64,000 nt of DNA from Cupriavidus taiwanensis LMG 19424. Lineage in GTDB: Bacteria; Pseudomonadota; Gammaproteobacteria; Burkholderiales; Burkholderiaceae. The stretch spans positions 62,001 through 126,000 of the forward strand of contig NC_010528.1 of assembly GCF_000069785.1 (NCBI RefSeq), given 5' to 3'. Position 1 is the stretch's first letter, and each line of letters starts with the position of its first letter. The translations under genes were made by a program, and so were the position numbers. The notes below the pieces were generated by a model. The model saw only the letters and a program-made list of their open reading frames with translations. It had not been told where the DNA came from and searched no databases. Positions 37,122 through 46,133 of this stretch are shown in pieces.

Positions 37122-38909
37122 ATGCTGCCTGTTCAGACCTCCAATCTTGCCGCCGCGTTCACCGATGCCGTGCGCGCGCTCGCCCCGGCCGACGCCACCT
37201 TGCCCGCCGTCACCTTCGAGCGGCCCAAGGTAGCCGCCCATGGCGACCTTGCCTGCAATGTGGCCATGCAGGTCGCGCGCGCACTCAAGAGCAATCCGCG
37301 CGAGCTGGCGCAGCGCATCGTCGCCGCCGTCGAGGCCGATGCCCGCGCGCAAGGCCTGGTCGCGGGCATGGACATCGCCGGTCCCGGCTTCATCAACCTG
37401 CGCCTGACGCCGTCGGCCAAGGCCGACGTGCTGCGCGCGGTGCTGAACGAGGGCGACCACTACGGCGCGCGCGAGCGCGGCGTGCATGGCCAGGTGCTGG
37501 TGGAATTCGTCTCGGCCAACCCGACCGGTCCCCTGCACGTCGGCCACGGCCGCCAGGCGGCGCTGGGCGATGCGCTCGCCAACCTGCTGTCGTGGCAGGG
37601 CTGGCACGTGCACCGCGAGTTCTACTACAACGACGCCGGCGTGCAGATCCAGACCCTGGCGCTGTCAGTGCAGGCGCGCGCGCGCGGCCTCAAGCCGGGC
37701 GATGCCAGCTGGCCGGAGGCCGCCTACAACGGCGATTACATCGCCGACATCGCCGCCGACTTCCTCGCCGGCAAGACCGTCAGCGCCTCGGACGGCGAGC
37801 CGGTGACCGCGTCGGGCAACGTCGAGGACATCGACTCGATCCGCAAGTTCGCCGTGACCTACCTGCGCAACGAGCAGGACATCGACCTGCAGGCCTTCGG
37901 CGTGAAGTTCGACCGCTATTACCTGGAGTCGTCGCTGTACAGCGACGGCCGCGTCGACGCCGCGGTGCAGTCGCTGATCGACAAGGGCAAGACCTACGAA
38001 AGCGAGGGCGCGCTGTGGCTGCGCACCACCGACGACGGCGACGACAAGGACCGCGTGATGAAGAAGAGCGACGGCACCTATACGTACTTCGTGCCGGACG
38101 TGGCCTACCACACCACCAAGTGGGAGCGCGGCTTCACCAAGGTCATCAACGTGCAGGGCAGCGACCACCACGGCACCATCGCGCGCGTGCGCGCCGGCCT
38201 GCAGGGCCTGGACATCGGCATCCCGCAGGGCTATCCCGACTACGTGCTGCACAAGATGGTGACCGTGATGAAGAACGGCGAGGAGGTCAAGATCTCCAAG
38301 CGCGCCGGCTCCTACGTCACCGTGCGCGACCTGATCGAATGGTCCAACGGCGGTGACGAGACCATCCGCGGCTGCCTGGAACAGGGCGTGGCCGACTGGC
38401 CCGCGCACTTCACGCGCGGGCGCGACGCGGTGCGCTTCTTCCTGCTGTCGCGCAAGGCCGATACCGAGTTCGTCTTCGATGTCGACCTGGCGCTCAAGCA
38501 GAACGACGAGAACCCGGTGTACTACGTCCAGTACGCCCACGCCCGCATCTGCTCGATCTTCGAGTCGTGGGGTGGCGCGGACTGGGAAAGCCGGCTGGCC
38601 GAGCTGGCCGGGGCCGACCTGTCCGCGGTGACCGGCGCCGACGCCAGCGCGCAGGCGCTGGCACTGGGCCGCCGCCTGGCCGAGTTCCCCGACATGCTGG
38701 CCGCCGCCGCGGCCGAGCTGGCGCCGCACGCGGTGGCCTTCTACCTGCGCGACCTGGCCGGCGACTTCCACGCCTTCTACAACGCCGACCGCGTGCTGGT
38801 CGACGACGAAGCCGTCAAGCGCGCCCGCCTGGCGCTGCTGGCCGCCACGCGCCAGGTGCTGCGCAACGGCCTGGCGGTGATCGGGGTGTCCGCCCCGCGC
38901 CGCATGTAG
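37122..38909 (+). CDS. argS: Arginyl-tRNA synthetase
   Basis: ArgS charges tRNA-Arg. The 595-residue protein has the N-terminal additional domain (1-110), the class I signature [13 protein letters not shown] (HIGH type), the second signature [11 protein letters not shown] (KMSKS type), and the DALR anticodon-binding domain at the C-terminus. The start at 37122 fits the family; an in-frame GTG or ATG upstream (37011) has no homology. The gene begins 277 bases after the divergent DUF1840 start and is followed by a SPOR-domain gene. Confidence 0.97.
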   Translation: MLPVQTSNLAAAFTDAVRALAPADATLPAVTFERPKVAAHGDLACNVAMQVARALKSNPRELAQRIVAAVEADARAQGLVAGMDIAGPGFINLRLTPSAKADVLRAVLNEGDHYGARERGVHGQVLVEFVSANPTGPLHVGHGRQAALGDALANLLSWQGWHVHREFYYNDAGVQIQTLALSVQARARGLKPGDASWPEAAYNGDYIADIAADFLAGKTVSASDGEPVTASGNVEDIDSIRKFAVTYLRNEQDIDLQAFGVKFDRYYLESSLYSDGRVDAAVQSLIDKGKTYESEGALWLRTTDDGDDKDRVMKKSDGTYTYFVPDVAYHTTKWERGFTKVINVQGSDHHGTIARVRAGLQGLDIGIPQGYPDYVLHKMVTVMKNGEEVKISKRAGSYVTVRDLIEWSNGGDETIRGCLEQGVADWPAHFTRGRDAVRFFLLSRKADTEFVFDVDLALKQNDENPVYYVQYAHARICSIFESWGGADWESRLAELAGADLSAVTGADASAQALALGRRLAEFPDMLAAAAAELAPHAVAFYLRDLAGDFHAFYNADRVLVDDEAVKRARLALLAATRQVLRNGLAVIGVSAPRRM

Positions 38910-39003
38910 GCAGGCAGCCGGCGCCCGGCCCGGGCCGCCAGGCGACGCACGGGGCCAGCCAGCCCCGGGGACGAACCAGTGCGGCCGCGGGCGGCACTGG
39001 CTC

Positions 39004-39009
39004 TATAAT
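39004..39009 (+). promoter_or_regulatory. -10 element of the SPOR-domain gene
   Basis: A consensus TATAAT lies 25 bases before the ATG at 39034, with no clear -35. It implies that the SPOR gene has its own promoter apart from argS. Confidence 0.5.
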
Positions 39010-39033
39010 CCCGGCATCACCGAAGAGGACTTC

Positions 39034-39750
39034 ATGCAACAGCAACGCAAGCGCGAGTCGCGCAATGTCCGCCGCAGCCAGCAACGCGGCGGTACGTTCC
39101 TGGGCCTGGTGCTCGGGCTGATCGTCGGGCTGGCCATCGCCGTGGTGGTCGCCCTGTACATCACCAAGTCGCCCACGCCGTTCCAGCAGAAGCACGCCCC
39201 CCGGCCGAGCGAGCCCGGCAACGTCGCCAGCCAGCTGCCGGCCCCGGCCCAGCGCCCCGACGAGGGCCCGAGCGACCCGAACAAGCCGCTCTGGAGCAAG
39301 ACCCCGGCCAAGCCGGTGGGCCAGGCACCGGAGCCGGAGCCCAGGCAGAACGGCCAGCCCCCGGTCGCGACGACCCGCCCGGCGGAGAAGCCGCTCGACA
39401 AGCCGATGGAAAAACCGGTCGAAAAGCCGGCTGACAAGCCGCTCGCCAGCAAGCCGGCCGAGAAGCCGGTGTCCGACCCGATCGCCGAGATTGCCCAGGC
39501 CGACGCGCACAAGGTGGGCTACCTGCTGCAGGTGGGCGCGTTCCGCTCGTCGGACGACGCCGACCGCCAGAAGGCCAACCTGGCGATGCAGGGCTTCGAG
39601 GCCCGCATCACCGAGCGCGACGTCAACGGGGTCAAGATGTACCGGGTGCGCCTGGGGCCGTTCAACCGCATCGAAGACATGAACAAGGCACGCGACCGGC
39701 TGCAGTCGTCCGGTTTCGAGGCCTCGGTGATCCGCTTTACCAAGCAGTAG
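39034..39750 (+). CDS. FtsN-like SPOR-domain protein
   Basis: A 238-residue bitopic membrane protein. A basic cytoplasmic N-terminus (1-19) is followed by one membrane segment (GTFLGLVLGLIVGLAIAVVV), a proline/lysine-rich periplasmic linker with repeated KP/EKP units (PLDKPMEKPVEKPADKPLAS), and a SPOR domain (about 162-237, GYLLQVGAFRSSDDADRQKA) that binds denuded peptidoglycan at the septum. This layout matches the FtsN-type division proteins common after argS in betaproteobacteria. No FtsN-specific activation motif was checked. Confidence 0.9.
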   Translation: MQQQRKRESRNVRRSQQRGGTFLGLVLGLIVGLAIAVVVALYITKSPTPFQQKHAPRPSEPGNVASQLPAPAQRPDEGPSDPNKPLWSKTPAKPVGQAPEPEPRQNGQPPVATTRPAEKPLDKPMEKPVEKPADKPLASKPAEKPVSDPIAEIAQADAHKVGYLLQVGAFRSSDDADRQKANLAMQGFEARITERDVNGVKMYRVRLGPFNRIEDMNKARDRLQSSGFEASVIRFTKQ

Positions 39751-39888
39751 GCGGCACACGCCTAATACCCGGTAACCGCCGCAACACCGCAGCAACAGGT
39801 TCCCGCCAGAAGCGGCGGGCGCGCCGATGAACCGGGTGCCGCCGCCGCTGTCATACGCTCATCGTCCAAACCGCAAGGCCGTTCTGAA

Positions 39889-40524
39889 ATGAAAAAACTC
39901 GCCGCACTCTTCGCCATGTTCGCCGCCGTGGGCGGCCTGCTGATGTCCGCCCCGTCCCAGGCGGCGCCCACCGAGGGCAAGGAGTACCAGGTTCTGAAGA
40001 CGCCCCAGCCGGTCGCGGCGGGCAAGATCGAAGTGACCGAGTTCTTCTGGTATGGCTGCCCGCACTGCTATGACTTCGAGCCGGACCTGGAAGCCTGGGT
40101 CAAGAAGCAGGGCGGCAATGTGGTGTTCAAGCGCGTGCCGGTCGCCTTCCGCGACGACCTGCTGCCGCACACCAAGATCTTCTACGCGCTGGAAGCCATC
40201 GGCAAGCTCGACGCCATGCACATGAAGGTCTTCAACGCCATCCATGTGGACCGCAAGCGCCTGACCGACACCAACGAGATCGCCGACTTCATGGCCAAGA
40301 ACGGCGTCGACCGCAAGGCCTTCCTCGATGCGTACAACTCGTTCACGGTGACGACCAACTCGCAGCGCGCCAACAAGATCGCCGACGCGTACAAGATCGA
40401 CGGCGTGCCGACCGTGGTGGTGCAGGGCAAGTACGTGACCTCGCCGTCGATCGCCGGCAACAAGCAGGGCGCGGTGCAGACCATGGATTACCTGGTGGAG
40501 CAGATCAAGGCGAAGAAGATGTAA
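39889..40524 (+). CDS. dsbA: Thiol:disulfide interchange protein DsbA
   Basis: DsbA puts disulfide bonds into periplasmic proteins. The 211-residue protein starts with a signal peptide (MKKLAALFAMFAAVGGLLMS, cleaved near AQA-AP) and shows the active-site CPHC at residues 57-60 (FFWYGCPHCYDFEP) and the cis-proline in GVPTVVVQGKY. Cysteines elsewhere are absent. It ends in a terminator and the hairpin repeat described at 40556. Confidence 0.96.
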   Translation: MKKLAALFAMFAAVGGLLMSAPSQAAPTEGKEYQVLKTPQPVAAGKIEVTEFFWYGCPHCYDFEPDLEAWVKKQGGNVVFKRVPVAFRDDLLPHTKIFYALEAIGKLDAMHMKVFNAIHVDRKRLTDTNEIADFMAKNGVDRKAFLDAYNSFTVTTNSQRANKIADAYKIDGVPTVVVQGKYVTSPSIAGNKQGAVQTMDYLVEQIKAKKM

Positions 40525-40530
40525 ATCCGA

Positions 40531-40560
40531 CTGGCGGCCTTCCTTTAAGCCGCCGGTTTT
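40531..40560 (+). terminator. Terminator after dsbA
   Basis: A 6-bp core stem (40533-40538 with 40549-40554) extended by weaker pairs, a ten-base loop and TTTT. It starts seven bases after the dsbA stop. Confidence 0.7.
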
Positions 40561-40587
40561 CTCCCCTCTCCCGCTTGCGGGAGAGGG
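40556..40587. repeat. Hairpin repeat copy 1 (32 bases)
   Basis: A 32-base sequence with the palindrome CCCTCTCCCGC-TT-GCGGGAGAGGG. An identical copy occurs at 49901-49932. It lies between dsbA and the next gene and follows the dsbA terminator. Confidence 0.75.
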
Positions 40588-40640
40588 AGCCCGCCAGTGG
40601 TATTGTCAGGGTATCCGCAACTTCCTTCCGCACCCCGACG

Positions 40641-41444
40641 ATGCGTCCCCTCAAAGTCTTCCTCACCGGCGCCTCCAGCGGACTCGGCCAGGCGCTGGCG
40701 CGCGAATACGCGTCGCAGGGCGCCATCCTCGGGCTGGTGGCCCGGCGTGAAGACGCGCTGCGCGAATTCGTGGCGACGCTGCCCAACCCGGGCGCGGTGC
40801 GCGTCTACGGCGCCGATGTGCGCGATGCCGACGCGATGGCGCGCGCGGCGGAGGACTTCCTCGGCCATTTCGGCTGCCCCGACGTGGTGATCGCCAATGC
40901 CGGCGTCTCGGTCGGCACCGTCGCCAGCGAACGCGAGGACCTGGATGCGTTCCGGCAGGTGATGGATACCAACTGGTTCGGCGTGCTGACCACGTTCCAG
41001 CCTTTCATGCACGCGATGCAGCAGCGCGAGCCCGGGCCCGGCGGGCGGCGCGGCACGCTGGTCGGCATCGCCAGCGTCGCCGGCGTGCGCGGGCTGCCGG
41101 GCGCCGGTGCATACAGCGCGTCGAAGTCGGCGGTGATCAAGCTGCTGGAGAGCCTGCGGCTGGAGCAGCGCCCGCTTGGCATCCGCGTGGTCACGATCGC
41201 GCCGGGCTATATCCGCACGCCGATGACCGCGAAGAACCCGTACCGGATGCCGTTCCTGACCGATGCCGACGTGTTCGCGCGCAAGGCCGCGCGCGTGATC
41301 GCCGCCGGCCGGCGCTTCCGCGTGATCCCGTGGCAGATGGGCGTGGTGGCGGGGCTGATGCATGTGATGCCGCGCTGGCTGTACGACATGCTGGCGACCG
41401 GCGCGCCGCGCAAGCCGCGGCGCGGGGACAGCAAGGAGCCCTGA
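40641..41444 (+). CDS. SDR family NAD(P)-dependent oxidoreductase
   Basis: A 267-residue short-chain dehydrogenase. It has the cofactor motif LTGASSGLGQALAREYAS, NAG in VIANAGVSVG, and the catalytic YSASK (GAYSASKSAVIKLLESLRLE). The substrate is not indicated. The stop TGA is followed two bases later by the ATG of the next gene, so the two are translationally linked. The start at 40641 begins at the conserved domain; no strong ribosome site is seen before it. Confidence 0.9.
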   Translation: MRPLKVFLTGASSGLGQALAREYASQGAILGLVARREDALREFVATLPNPGAVRVYGADVRDADAMARAAEDFLGHFGCPDVVIANAGVSVGTVASEREDLDAFRQVMDTNWFGVLTTFQPFMHAMQQREPGPGGRRGTLVGIASVAGVRGLPGAGAYSASKSAVIKLLESLRLEQRPLGIRVVTIAPGYIRTPMTAKNPYRMPFLTDADVFARKAARVIAAGRRFRVIPWQMGVVAGLMHVMPRWLYDMLATGAPRKPRRGDSKEP

Positions 41445-41446
41445 CC

Positions 41447-42280
41447 ATGTGGACCGATGCCATTGGCCAGCAGCACGCCGCCGCAAGCGGCGAGGTGCGC
41501 ATCGCCTCGCTGGTGCCATCGGTGACCGAACTGCTGTTCGCGCTAGGGCTTGAATCGCAGTTGGTGGCGCGCACCGGCTTCTGCATCCACCCGGAACCGG
41601 CCGTGCGCGCGGTGCCCAAGGTCGGCGGCACCAAGGACGTCAGGGTGGCGCGGCTGCGCGAGCTGGCGCCCACGCATGTGGTGGTCAATATCGACGAGAA
41701 CCGGCGCGAGACCGTCGACGAGATCCGCGCCTTCGTGCCCAACGTGATCGTCACGCATCCGTGCGCGCCGGATGATAACTTGCCGCTGTACCGGCTGCTG
41801 GGCGGCATTTTTGGCCGCCATGCCGAGGCCGAATCGCTGTGCGCGGCCTTGCAGGCCGAGCTGGATGCCATCCGCGCGCGTGCCTGGCCGGCGCGCCACG
41901 TGCTCTACGCGATCTGGCAGGACCCGTGGATGACGGTGTCGCGCGACACCTATATCAGCCGCATGCTGGCGCTGGCCAACTGGCAGACCTGGCCGGGCGG
42001 CGCAGGCGCCGTGCAGGCGTGCGAGGGCGGCGACTGCAGCCGCCCCAACGCGCCCGGCGAACGCTATCCCACCTTCCGCTGGAGCGATGCGCTGGTGCGC
42101 GAACTCGACCTGGTGCTGCTGTCGACCGAGCCCTATCGCTTCACCGAAGACCACGCCGACGCGCTCGAGCGCCAGCTCGGCAAGCCGGTGCTGCTGGTCG
42201 ACGGCGAGATGCTGTCGTGGTACGGCAGCCGCGCGGTGGACGGCGTGCGCTACCTGGCGGCGCTGGCGGCCGCCAACTGA
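41447..42280 (+). CDS. Cobalamin-binding (BtuF-like) protein without signal peptide
   Basis: A 277-residue protein of the helical-backbone metal-receptor (periplasmic binding) superfamily related to BtuF: RIASLVPSVTELLFALGLES, KVGGTKDVRVARLRELAPTH and VVVNIDENRRETVDEIRAF. Unlike BtuF it has no signal peptide, so it is probably cytoplasmic. The start at 41447 has AAGGAG nine bases upstream and follows the SDR stop by two bases. The ligand could be cobalamin, haem or another metal complex. No btuC/btuD genes are near. Confidence 0.85.
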   Translation: MWTDAIGQQHAAASGEVRIASLVPSVTELLFALGLESQLVARTGFCIHPEPAVRAVPKVGGTKDVRVARLRELAPTHVVVNIDENRRETVDEIRAFVPNVIVTHPCAPDDNLPLYRLLGGIFGRHAEAESLCAALQAELDAIRARAWPARHVLYAIWQDPWMTVSRDTYISRMLALANWQTWPGGAGAVQACEGGDCSRPNAPGERYPTFRWSDALVRELDLVLLSTEPYRFTEDHADALERQLGKPVLLVDGEMLSWYGSRAVDGVRYLAALAAAN

Positions 42281-42321
42281 GGCAGTCCTTGCTCGCGGGA
42301 ACGCACCGCATAGCCACTGTC

Positions 42322-42402
42322 ATTCCCGCGTAGGCGGGAATCCAGCGTCTTGCCGTTTCCCGGCGAGCAAAAAAGTCACTGGGTTCCCGCCTTCGCGGGA
42401 AC
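42322..42402. repeat. Pair of small inverted repeats (REP-like doublet)
   Basis: ATTCCCGC-GTAG-GCGGGAAT (42322-42341) and GTTCCCGC-CTTC-GCGGGAAC (42383-42402) are two perfect 8-bp hairpins 41 bases apart. They resemble the ATTCCCGCG repeats common in intergenic DNA of many betaproteobacteria. They lie in the gap before the convergent MBL gene and may help end transcription. Confidence 0.7.
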
Positions 42403-42426
42403 GACGGGCAAAAGCTTGGGGTGAAA

Positions 42427-43503
42427 TCAAGCCGCCCGGAAACGGTATACGCCGTCGTCATCCAACTGCCGCACCAGCTCGCCGCGATGCCACAGGCAGT
42501 GCAGGTGGGCCAGCGACTCGCCCATGGCGAAGGTCATCTGGTGGATGTCGAACTGGCGCTTGAAGATCACGCTGACGATGTCGTGCGCGCTGCAGGGTTT
42601 CTCGCGGCACGCCTGCAGCGTCTCGGCGAGGCGGTCGGCATGGTGTTCGCGCAGCTGCATGATGCGGGTATGCAGGTTGCGGAACGGGCGGCCGTGCGAC
42701 GGCAGGATCAGCACGTCCTGCGGCAGCGGCTCGTACTTGCCGAGCGAGTCCAGGTAGAGCTGCAGCGAATTCCCCTCGGGCTCCATGTCGAACACGCTGA
42801 CATTGGTCGAGATGCGCGGCAGCACCATGTCGCCGGAGATCAGCACATTGGTGGCGGCGTTATACAGCGCCACGTGCTCGGGCGAATGGCCGAAGCCGGT
42901 GATCACGCGCCAGCCGGAGGTGGCTGCGTCGGTGCCGATGCGCACCGTGTCGCCTTCCATCAGGCGGCGGTACTGGGCCGGCAGGTCGGGCACCAGCGAC
43001 GGGTAGTAGGTCTTGCGCGCGCGCAGCTTCTCCTGGCTGTCGGCATCGGTGAGGCCATGCAGTGCGAAATGCGCGGCGGCGGCTTCGCCGCCGGCGCTCG
43101 ACCCGGCCCCGGTGCCGCTGCCCATCACGCGCGCGCTCATGTAGTCGCCCAGGCTCATCCACAGCCGCACGCCGAAGCGCCGGCACAGCCAGTGCGCCAG
43201 GCCGACATGGTCCGGATGGCTGTGCGTGACCAGCACCCGCACCACCGGCAGGCCTTCCAGCTCGTTGGCGAAGATGGTCTCCCAGTGCGCCTTGATGGTG
43301 TCGTTGGTGATGCCGCAGTCGATGATGGTCCAGCCGTCGCGCCCGTCGAGGCGGTCACGCAGCAGCCACAGGTTGATATGGTCGAGGGCGAACGGCAGCG
43401 GCATGCGCAGCCAGTAGACGCCGGGAGCGACTTCCTGTTTGGCGCCGGGCGCGGGCATGGTGTCGCCGAACGGATATTGGAGCTGGTGTTCGAGTGCGTT
43501 CAT
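42427..43503 (-). CDS. MBL-fold metallo-hydrolase
   Basis: A 358-residue protein of the metallo-beta-lactamase fold. The metal-binding motif THSHPDHVGLAH is present, with later histidines in GFGHSPEHVALY and the aspartate in LISGDMVLPR. Some homologues in catabolic clusters act as thioesterases or glyoxalase-II-like hydrolases; the substrate here is unknown. The start at 43503 is the first that keeps only the conserved part; upstream sequence contains the LiuR-type operator. It is divergent from the MerR gene. Confidence 0.87.
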   Translation of the reverse strand: MNALEHQLQYPFGDTMPAPGAKQEVAPGVYWLRMPLPFALDHINLWLLRDRLDGRDGWTIIDCGITNDTIKAHWETIFANELEGLPVVRVLVTHSHPDHVGLAHWLCRRFGVRLWMSLGDYMSARVMGSGTGAGSSAGGEAAAAHFALHGLTDADSQEKLRARKTYYPSLVPDLPAQYRRLMEGDTVRIGTDAATSGWRVITGFGHSPEHVALYNAATNVLISGDMVLPRISTNVSVFDMEPEGNSLQLYLDSLGKYEPLPQDVLILPSHGRPFRNLHTRIMQLREHHADRLAETLQACREKPCSAHDIVSVIFKRQFDIHQMTFAMGESLAHLHCLWHRGELVRQLDDDGVYRFRAA

Positions 43504-43612
43504 GAGGAGTCTCGTGGTCGAAGCCTGGCGATGGGGCGCGGGCTTTCTTGTGCTGCCGGCACGTCCCGGTCCTGCGCGAGGGCGTGCAAGCACCGGTTGC
43601 CAGCCGATCTGG

Positions 43613-43634
43613 TTGACGCTAACGTAAACGTCAA
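43613..43634. promoter_or_regulatory. LiuR-type palindrome, divergent MBL/MerR promoter
   Basis: A 22-bp palindrome with arms TTGACG and CGTCAA around CTAACGTAAA. It lies between the MBL gene (start 43503) and the MerR gene (start 43710), in an AT-richer stretch, and is closely related to the second site at 44185. The LiuR regulators of branched-chain amino-acid catabolism bind motifs of this kind. Confidence 0.65.
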
Positions 43635-43709
43635 CCCTGCGGTTCGTTTCCATCTTAAGCGAAAACTTGACTTCGCAACGAACGACCGTTCACTTTCTTT
43701 GGGCAGGCC

Positions 43710-44150
43710 ATGTCAGCGACGCCAGCGGCGGCTACCGCCACCTACACCATTACCGATCTCGCGCGTGAGTTCGACGTCACGCCGCGCGCCATCCGCTTCT
43801 ATGAGGACCAGGGCCTGCTGTCGCCGCAGCGCGAGGGGCCGGGCGGGCGCAAGCGCGTCTACAACGGCCGCGAGCGGACCCGCCTGAAGCTGACGCTACG
43901 CGGCAAGAGGTTGGGGCTTACTCTCAACGAGATCCGCGAGATCCTTGATCTGTATGAATCGCCGCGCGATACCGCGCCGCAACTGGACCGCTTCCTCGTC
44001 GCGCTCGCCGCCCACCGCCGCACACTCGAGCGCCAGATGGAAGACCTGCAGGCCCAGCTGGCCGAGATCGACCAGCACGAGCGCCAGTGCAGGGCCTTGC
44101 TGGCGGCGCAGAGCGGCGACGATGCCCCGGACAAGACCCATGCCGCCTGA
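43710..44150 (+). CDS. liuR: MerR-family regulator of leucine catabolism (LiuR-like)
   Basis: A 146-residue MerR-type regulator. The winged helix is at about 12-85 (YTITDLAREFDVTPRAIRFY, YEDQGLLSPQREGPGGRKRV) followed by a long dimerisation helix. It has no metal-binding cysteine pair and resembles LiuR of branched-chain amino-acid catabolism. Its place next to the isovaleryl-CoA dehydrogenase gene and between two matching palindromes fits that role. The name is a strong inference, not proven. Confidence 0.85.
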   Translation: MSATPAAATATYTITDLAREFDVTPRAIRFYEDQGLLSPQREGPGGRKRVYNGRERTRLKLTLRGKRLGLTLNEIREILDLYESPRDTAPQLDRFLVALAAHRRTLERQMEDLQAQLAEIDQHERQCRALLAAQSGDDAPDKTHAA

Positions 44151-44184
44151 GCGGCACTTGGGCACGCCTCAGTGCGATCCGGCA

Positions 44185-44206
44185 TTGACGTTTACGTAAA
44201 CGTAAA
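44185..44206. promoter_or_regulatory. LiuR-type palindrome upstream of the thioesterase gene
   Basis: A near-perfect 22-bp palindrome (TTGACGTTTAC-GTAAACGTAAA, one mismatched pair) that sits 67 bases before the thioesterase ATG and would control the thioesterase-ivd operon. It shares TGACGTTTACGT with the first site. Confidence 0.65.
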
Positions 44207-44273
44207 TAGAATAGCCGGACAGCGCGTTGGCCGTGCGCTGTCCGTCCAGACAGGCCCCACACCGGAACCCGCC

Positions 44274-44750
44274 ATGACCGCCTCTCTCGCCCATGCCGTG
44301 CCCGCTGAACCGGAACCGCTGTCCGCCGCGCGGGCCGGCGCCATTGCCACCAGCTTCTCGCGCCAGGGGCTGATGCGCACCTTCGGCGCCGAGCTGGCGC
44401 GTGTGCAGCGCGGCGAGGTGGAGCTGGCCATGCCGTGGTCCGAGGGCGTGACCCAGCAGCACGGCTTTTTCCACGGCGGCGTGGTCGGCGCGCTGGCCGA
44501 CAGCGCCTGCGGCTATGCCGCGCTGACGCTGGTGGGCGAGGAGGAGGCAGGGCTGACCGCCGAATACAAGATCAACCTGCTGTCCCCCGCCCAGGGCGAA
44601 CGCCTGGTGGCGGTGGGGCGGGTGCTCAAGCCCGGGCGCACGCTGATCGTGGCGCAGGGCGATGTCTACGTCGAGCAGGACGGCCGCCGCAAGCCGGTGG
44701 CGACCATGCTGATGACGCTGTGCGTGGTCAAAACGCTGGGCCACGTCTGA
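44274..44750 (+). CDS. PaaI-family hotdog thioesterase
   Basis: A 158-residue protein of the hotdog fold. The family motif HGFFHGGVVGALADSACGYA includes the active-site helix. It may hydrolyse acyl-CoA esters formed in branched-chain breakdown. It starts at the ATG at 44274 and is followed after 75 bases by ivd. Substrate unproven. Confidence 0.88.
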   Translation: MTASLAHAVPAEPEPLSAARAGAIATSFSRQGLMRTFGAELARVQRGEVELAMPWSEGVTQQHGFFHGGVVGALADSACGYAALTLVGEEEAGLTAEYKINLLSPAQGERLVAVGRVLKPGRTLIVAQGDVYVEQDGRRKPVATMLMTLCVVKTLGHV

Positions 44751-44778
44751 ACCGATCGATCCGGCAACCCCGGAACCC

Positions 44779-44807
44779 ACCGACACACCGACACACCGAC
44801 ACACCGA
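44779..44807 (+). repeat. Short tandem repeat (8-base unit, about 3.6 copies)
   Basis: The unit ACCGACAC is repeated three times and then partially, directly upstream of ivd. Such a repeat can vary in length by slippage and so alter the spacing from the thioesterase stop to the ivd ribosome site (CAGGAGA). Confidence 0.6.
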
Positions 44808-44825
44808 TTCCTACAGGAGACCATC

Positions 44826-46007
44826 ATGACTGAACTGCCAGGCCTGAAATTCGATCTGGGCGAAGACATCGAAATGCTGCGCGGCGCCGTGCGCGACTGG
44901 GCCCAGGCCGAACTGGCCCCGCGCGCGGGCGAGATCGACCGCACCGACCAGTTCCCGATGGACGCCTGGAAGAAGATGGGCGACCTCGGCGTGCTCGGCA
45001 TCACCGTGGCCGAGGAATACGGCGGCGCCAACATGGGCTATCTGGCGCACATGATCGCGATGGAAGAGATCAGCCGCGCCTCGGCGTCGGTGGGCCTGTC
45101 GTACGGTGCGCACTCGAACCTGTGCGTGAACCAGATCCACCGCAACGGCACGGCCGCGCAGAAGGCCAAATACCTGCCCAAGCTGGTGTCGGGCGACTGG
45201 ATCGGCGCGCTGGCGATGAGCGAGCCCAACGCCGGCTCCGACGTGGTCAGCATGAAGCTGCGCGCGCAGCTGAAGGGCGACCGCTACGTGCTTAACGGCA
45301 CCAAGATGTGGATCACCAACGGCCCGGACTGCGACGTGCTGGTGGTCTACGCCAAGACCGAGCCCGAGCTGGGCGCGCGCGGCATGACCGCCTTCATCGT
45401 CGAGAAGGGCATGAAGGGTTTTTCGGTGGCGCAGAAGCTCGACAAGCTGGGCATGCGCGGCTCGCACACCGGCGAGCTGGTGTTCGAGGACGTGGAAGTG
45501 CCGGTGGAAAATATCCTCGGTGCCGAGAACGGCGGTGCGAAGGTGCTGATGAGCGGGCTGGACTACGAGCGCGCGGTGCTGTCGGGCGGCCCGGTCGGCA
45601 TCATGCAGGCCTGCATGGACGTGGTCACGCCCTACATCCACGACCGCAAGCAGTTCGGCCAGAGCATTGGCGAATTCCAGCTGATCCAGGGCAAGGTGGC
45701 GGACATGTACACCACGCTGCAGGCGGCGCGCAGCTACCTGTACACGGTCGGCAAGAACCTGGACGCGCTCGGCAGCGACCACGTGCGCCAGGTGCGCAAG
45801 GACTGCGCCGCCGTGATCCTGTACACCGCCGAGAAGGCCACCTGGATGGCTGGCGAAACCGTGCAGATCCTGGGCGGCAACGGCTATATCAACGAGTATC
45901 CGGCCGGGCGCCTGTGGCGTGACGCCAAGCTGTACGAGATCGGCGCAGGCACCTCGGAGATCCGGCGCATGCTGATCGGCCGCGAGCTGTTCGCGGAAAC
46001 CATGTAA
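44826..46007 (+). CDS. ivd: Isovaleryl-CoA dehydrogenase
   Basis: This flavoprotein oxidises isovaleryl-CoA to 3-methylcrotonyl-CoA in leucine breakdown. The 393-residue acyl-CoA dehydrogenase has [18 protein letters not shown] and the C-terminal [20 protein letters not shown]. The catalytic base is the glutamate in [12 protein letters not shown] (residue 248), as in isovaleryl-CoA dehydrogenases, whereas the usual C-terminal glutamate is replaced ([13 protein letters not shown]). CAGGAGA lies upstream of the ATG. Confidence 0.95.
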   Translation: MTELPGLKFDLGEDIEMLRGAVRDWAQAELAPRAGEIDRTDQFPMDAWKKMGDLGVLGITVAEEYGGANMGYLAHMIAMEEISRASASVGLSYGAHSNLCVNQIHRNGTAAQKAKYLPKLVSGDWIGALAMSEPNAGSDVVSMKLRAQLKGDRYVLNGTKMWITNGPDCDVLVVYAKTEPELGARGMTAFIVEKGMKGFSVAQKLDKLGMRGSHTGELVFEDVEVPVENILGAENGGAKVLMSGLDYERAVLSGGPVGIMQACMDVVTPYIHDRKQFGQSIGEFQLIQGKVADMYTTLQAARSYLYTVGKNLDALGSDHVRQVRKDCAAVILYTAEKATWMAGETVQILGGNGYINEYPAGRLWRDAKLYEIGAGTSEIRRMLIGRELFAETM

Positions 46008-46133
46008 GCGGCAGTCGCCACCCCGGGGCGGGGCGCCGAAATCACCCGGAGCCCTCGCCCGAACCCCATTACAATCTCAATACCGTCGCAACCCGCACGC
46101 AGTACTGCCCCCTCTGGCCCCTCCCGTCGACCC

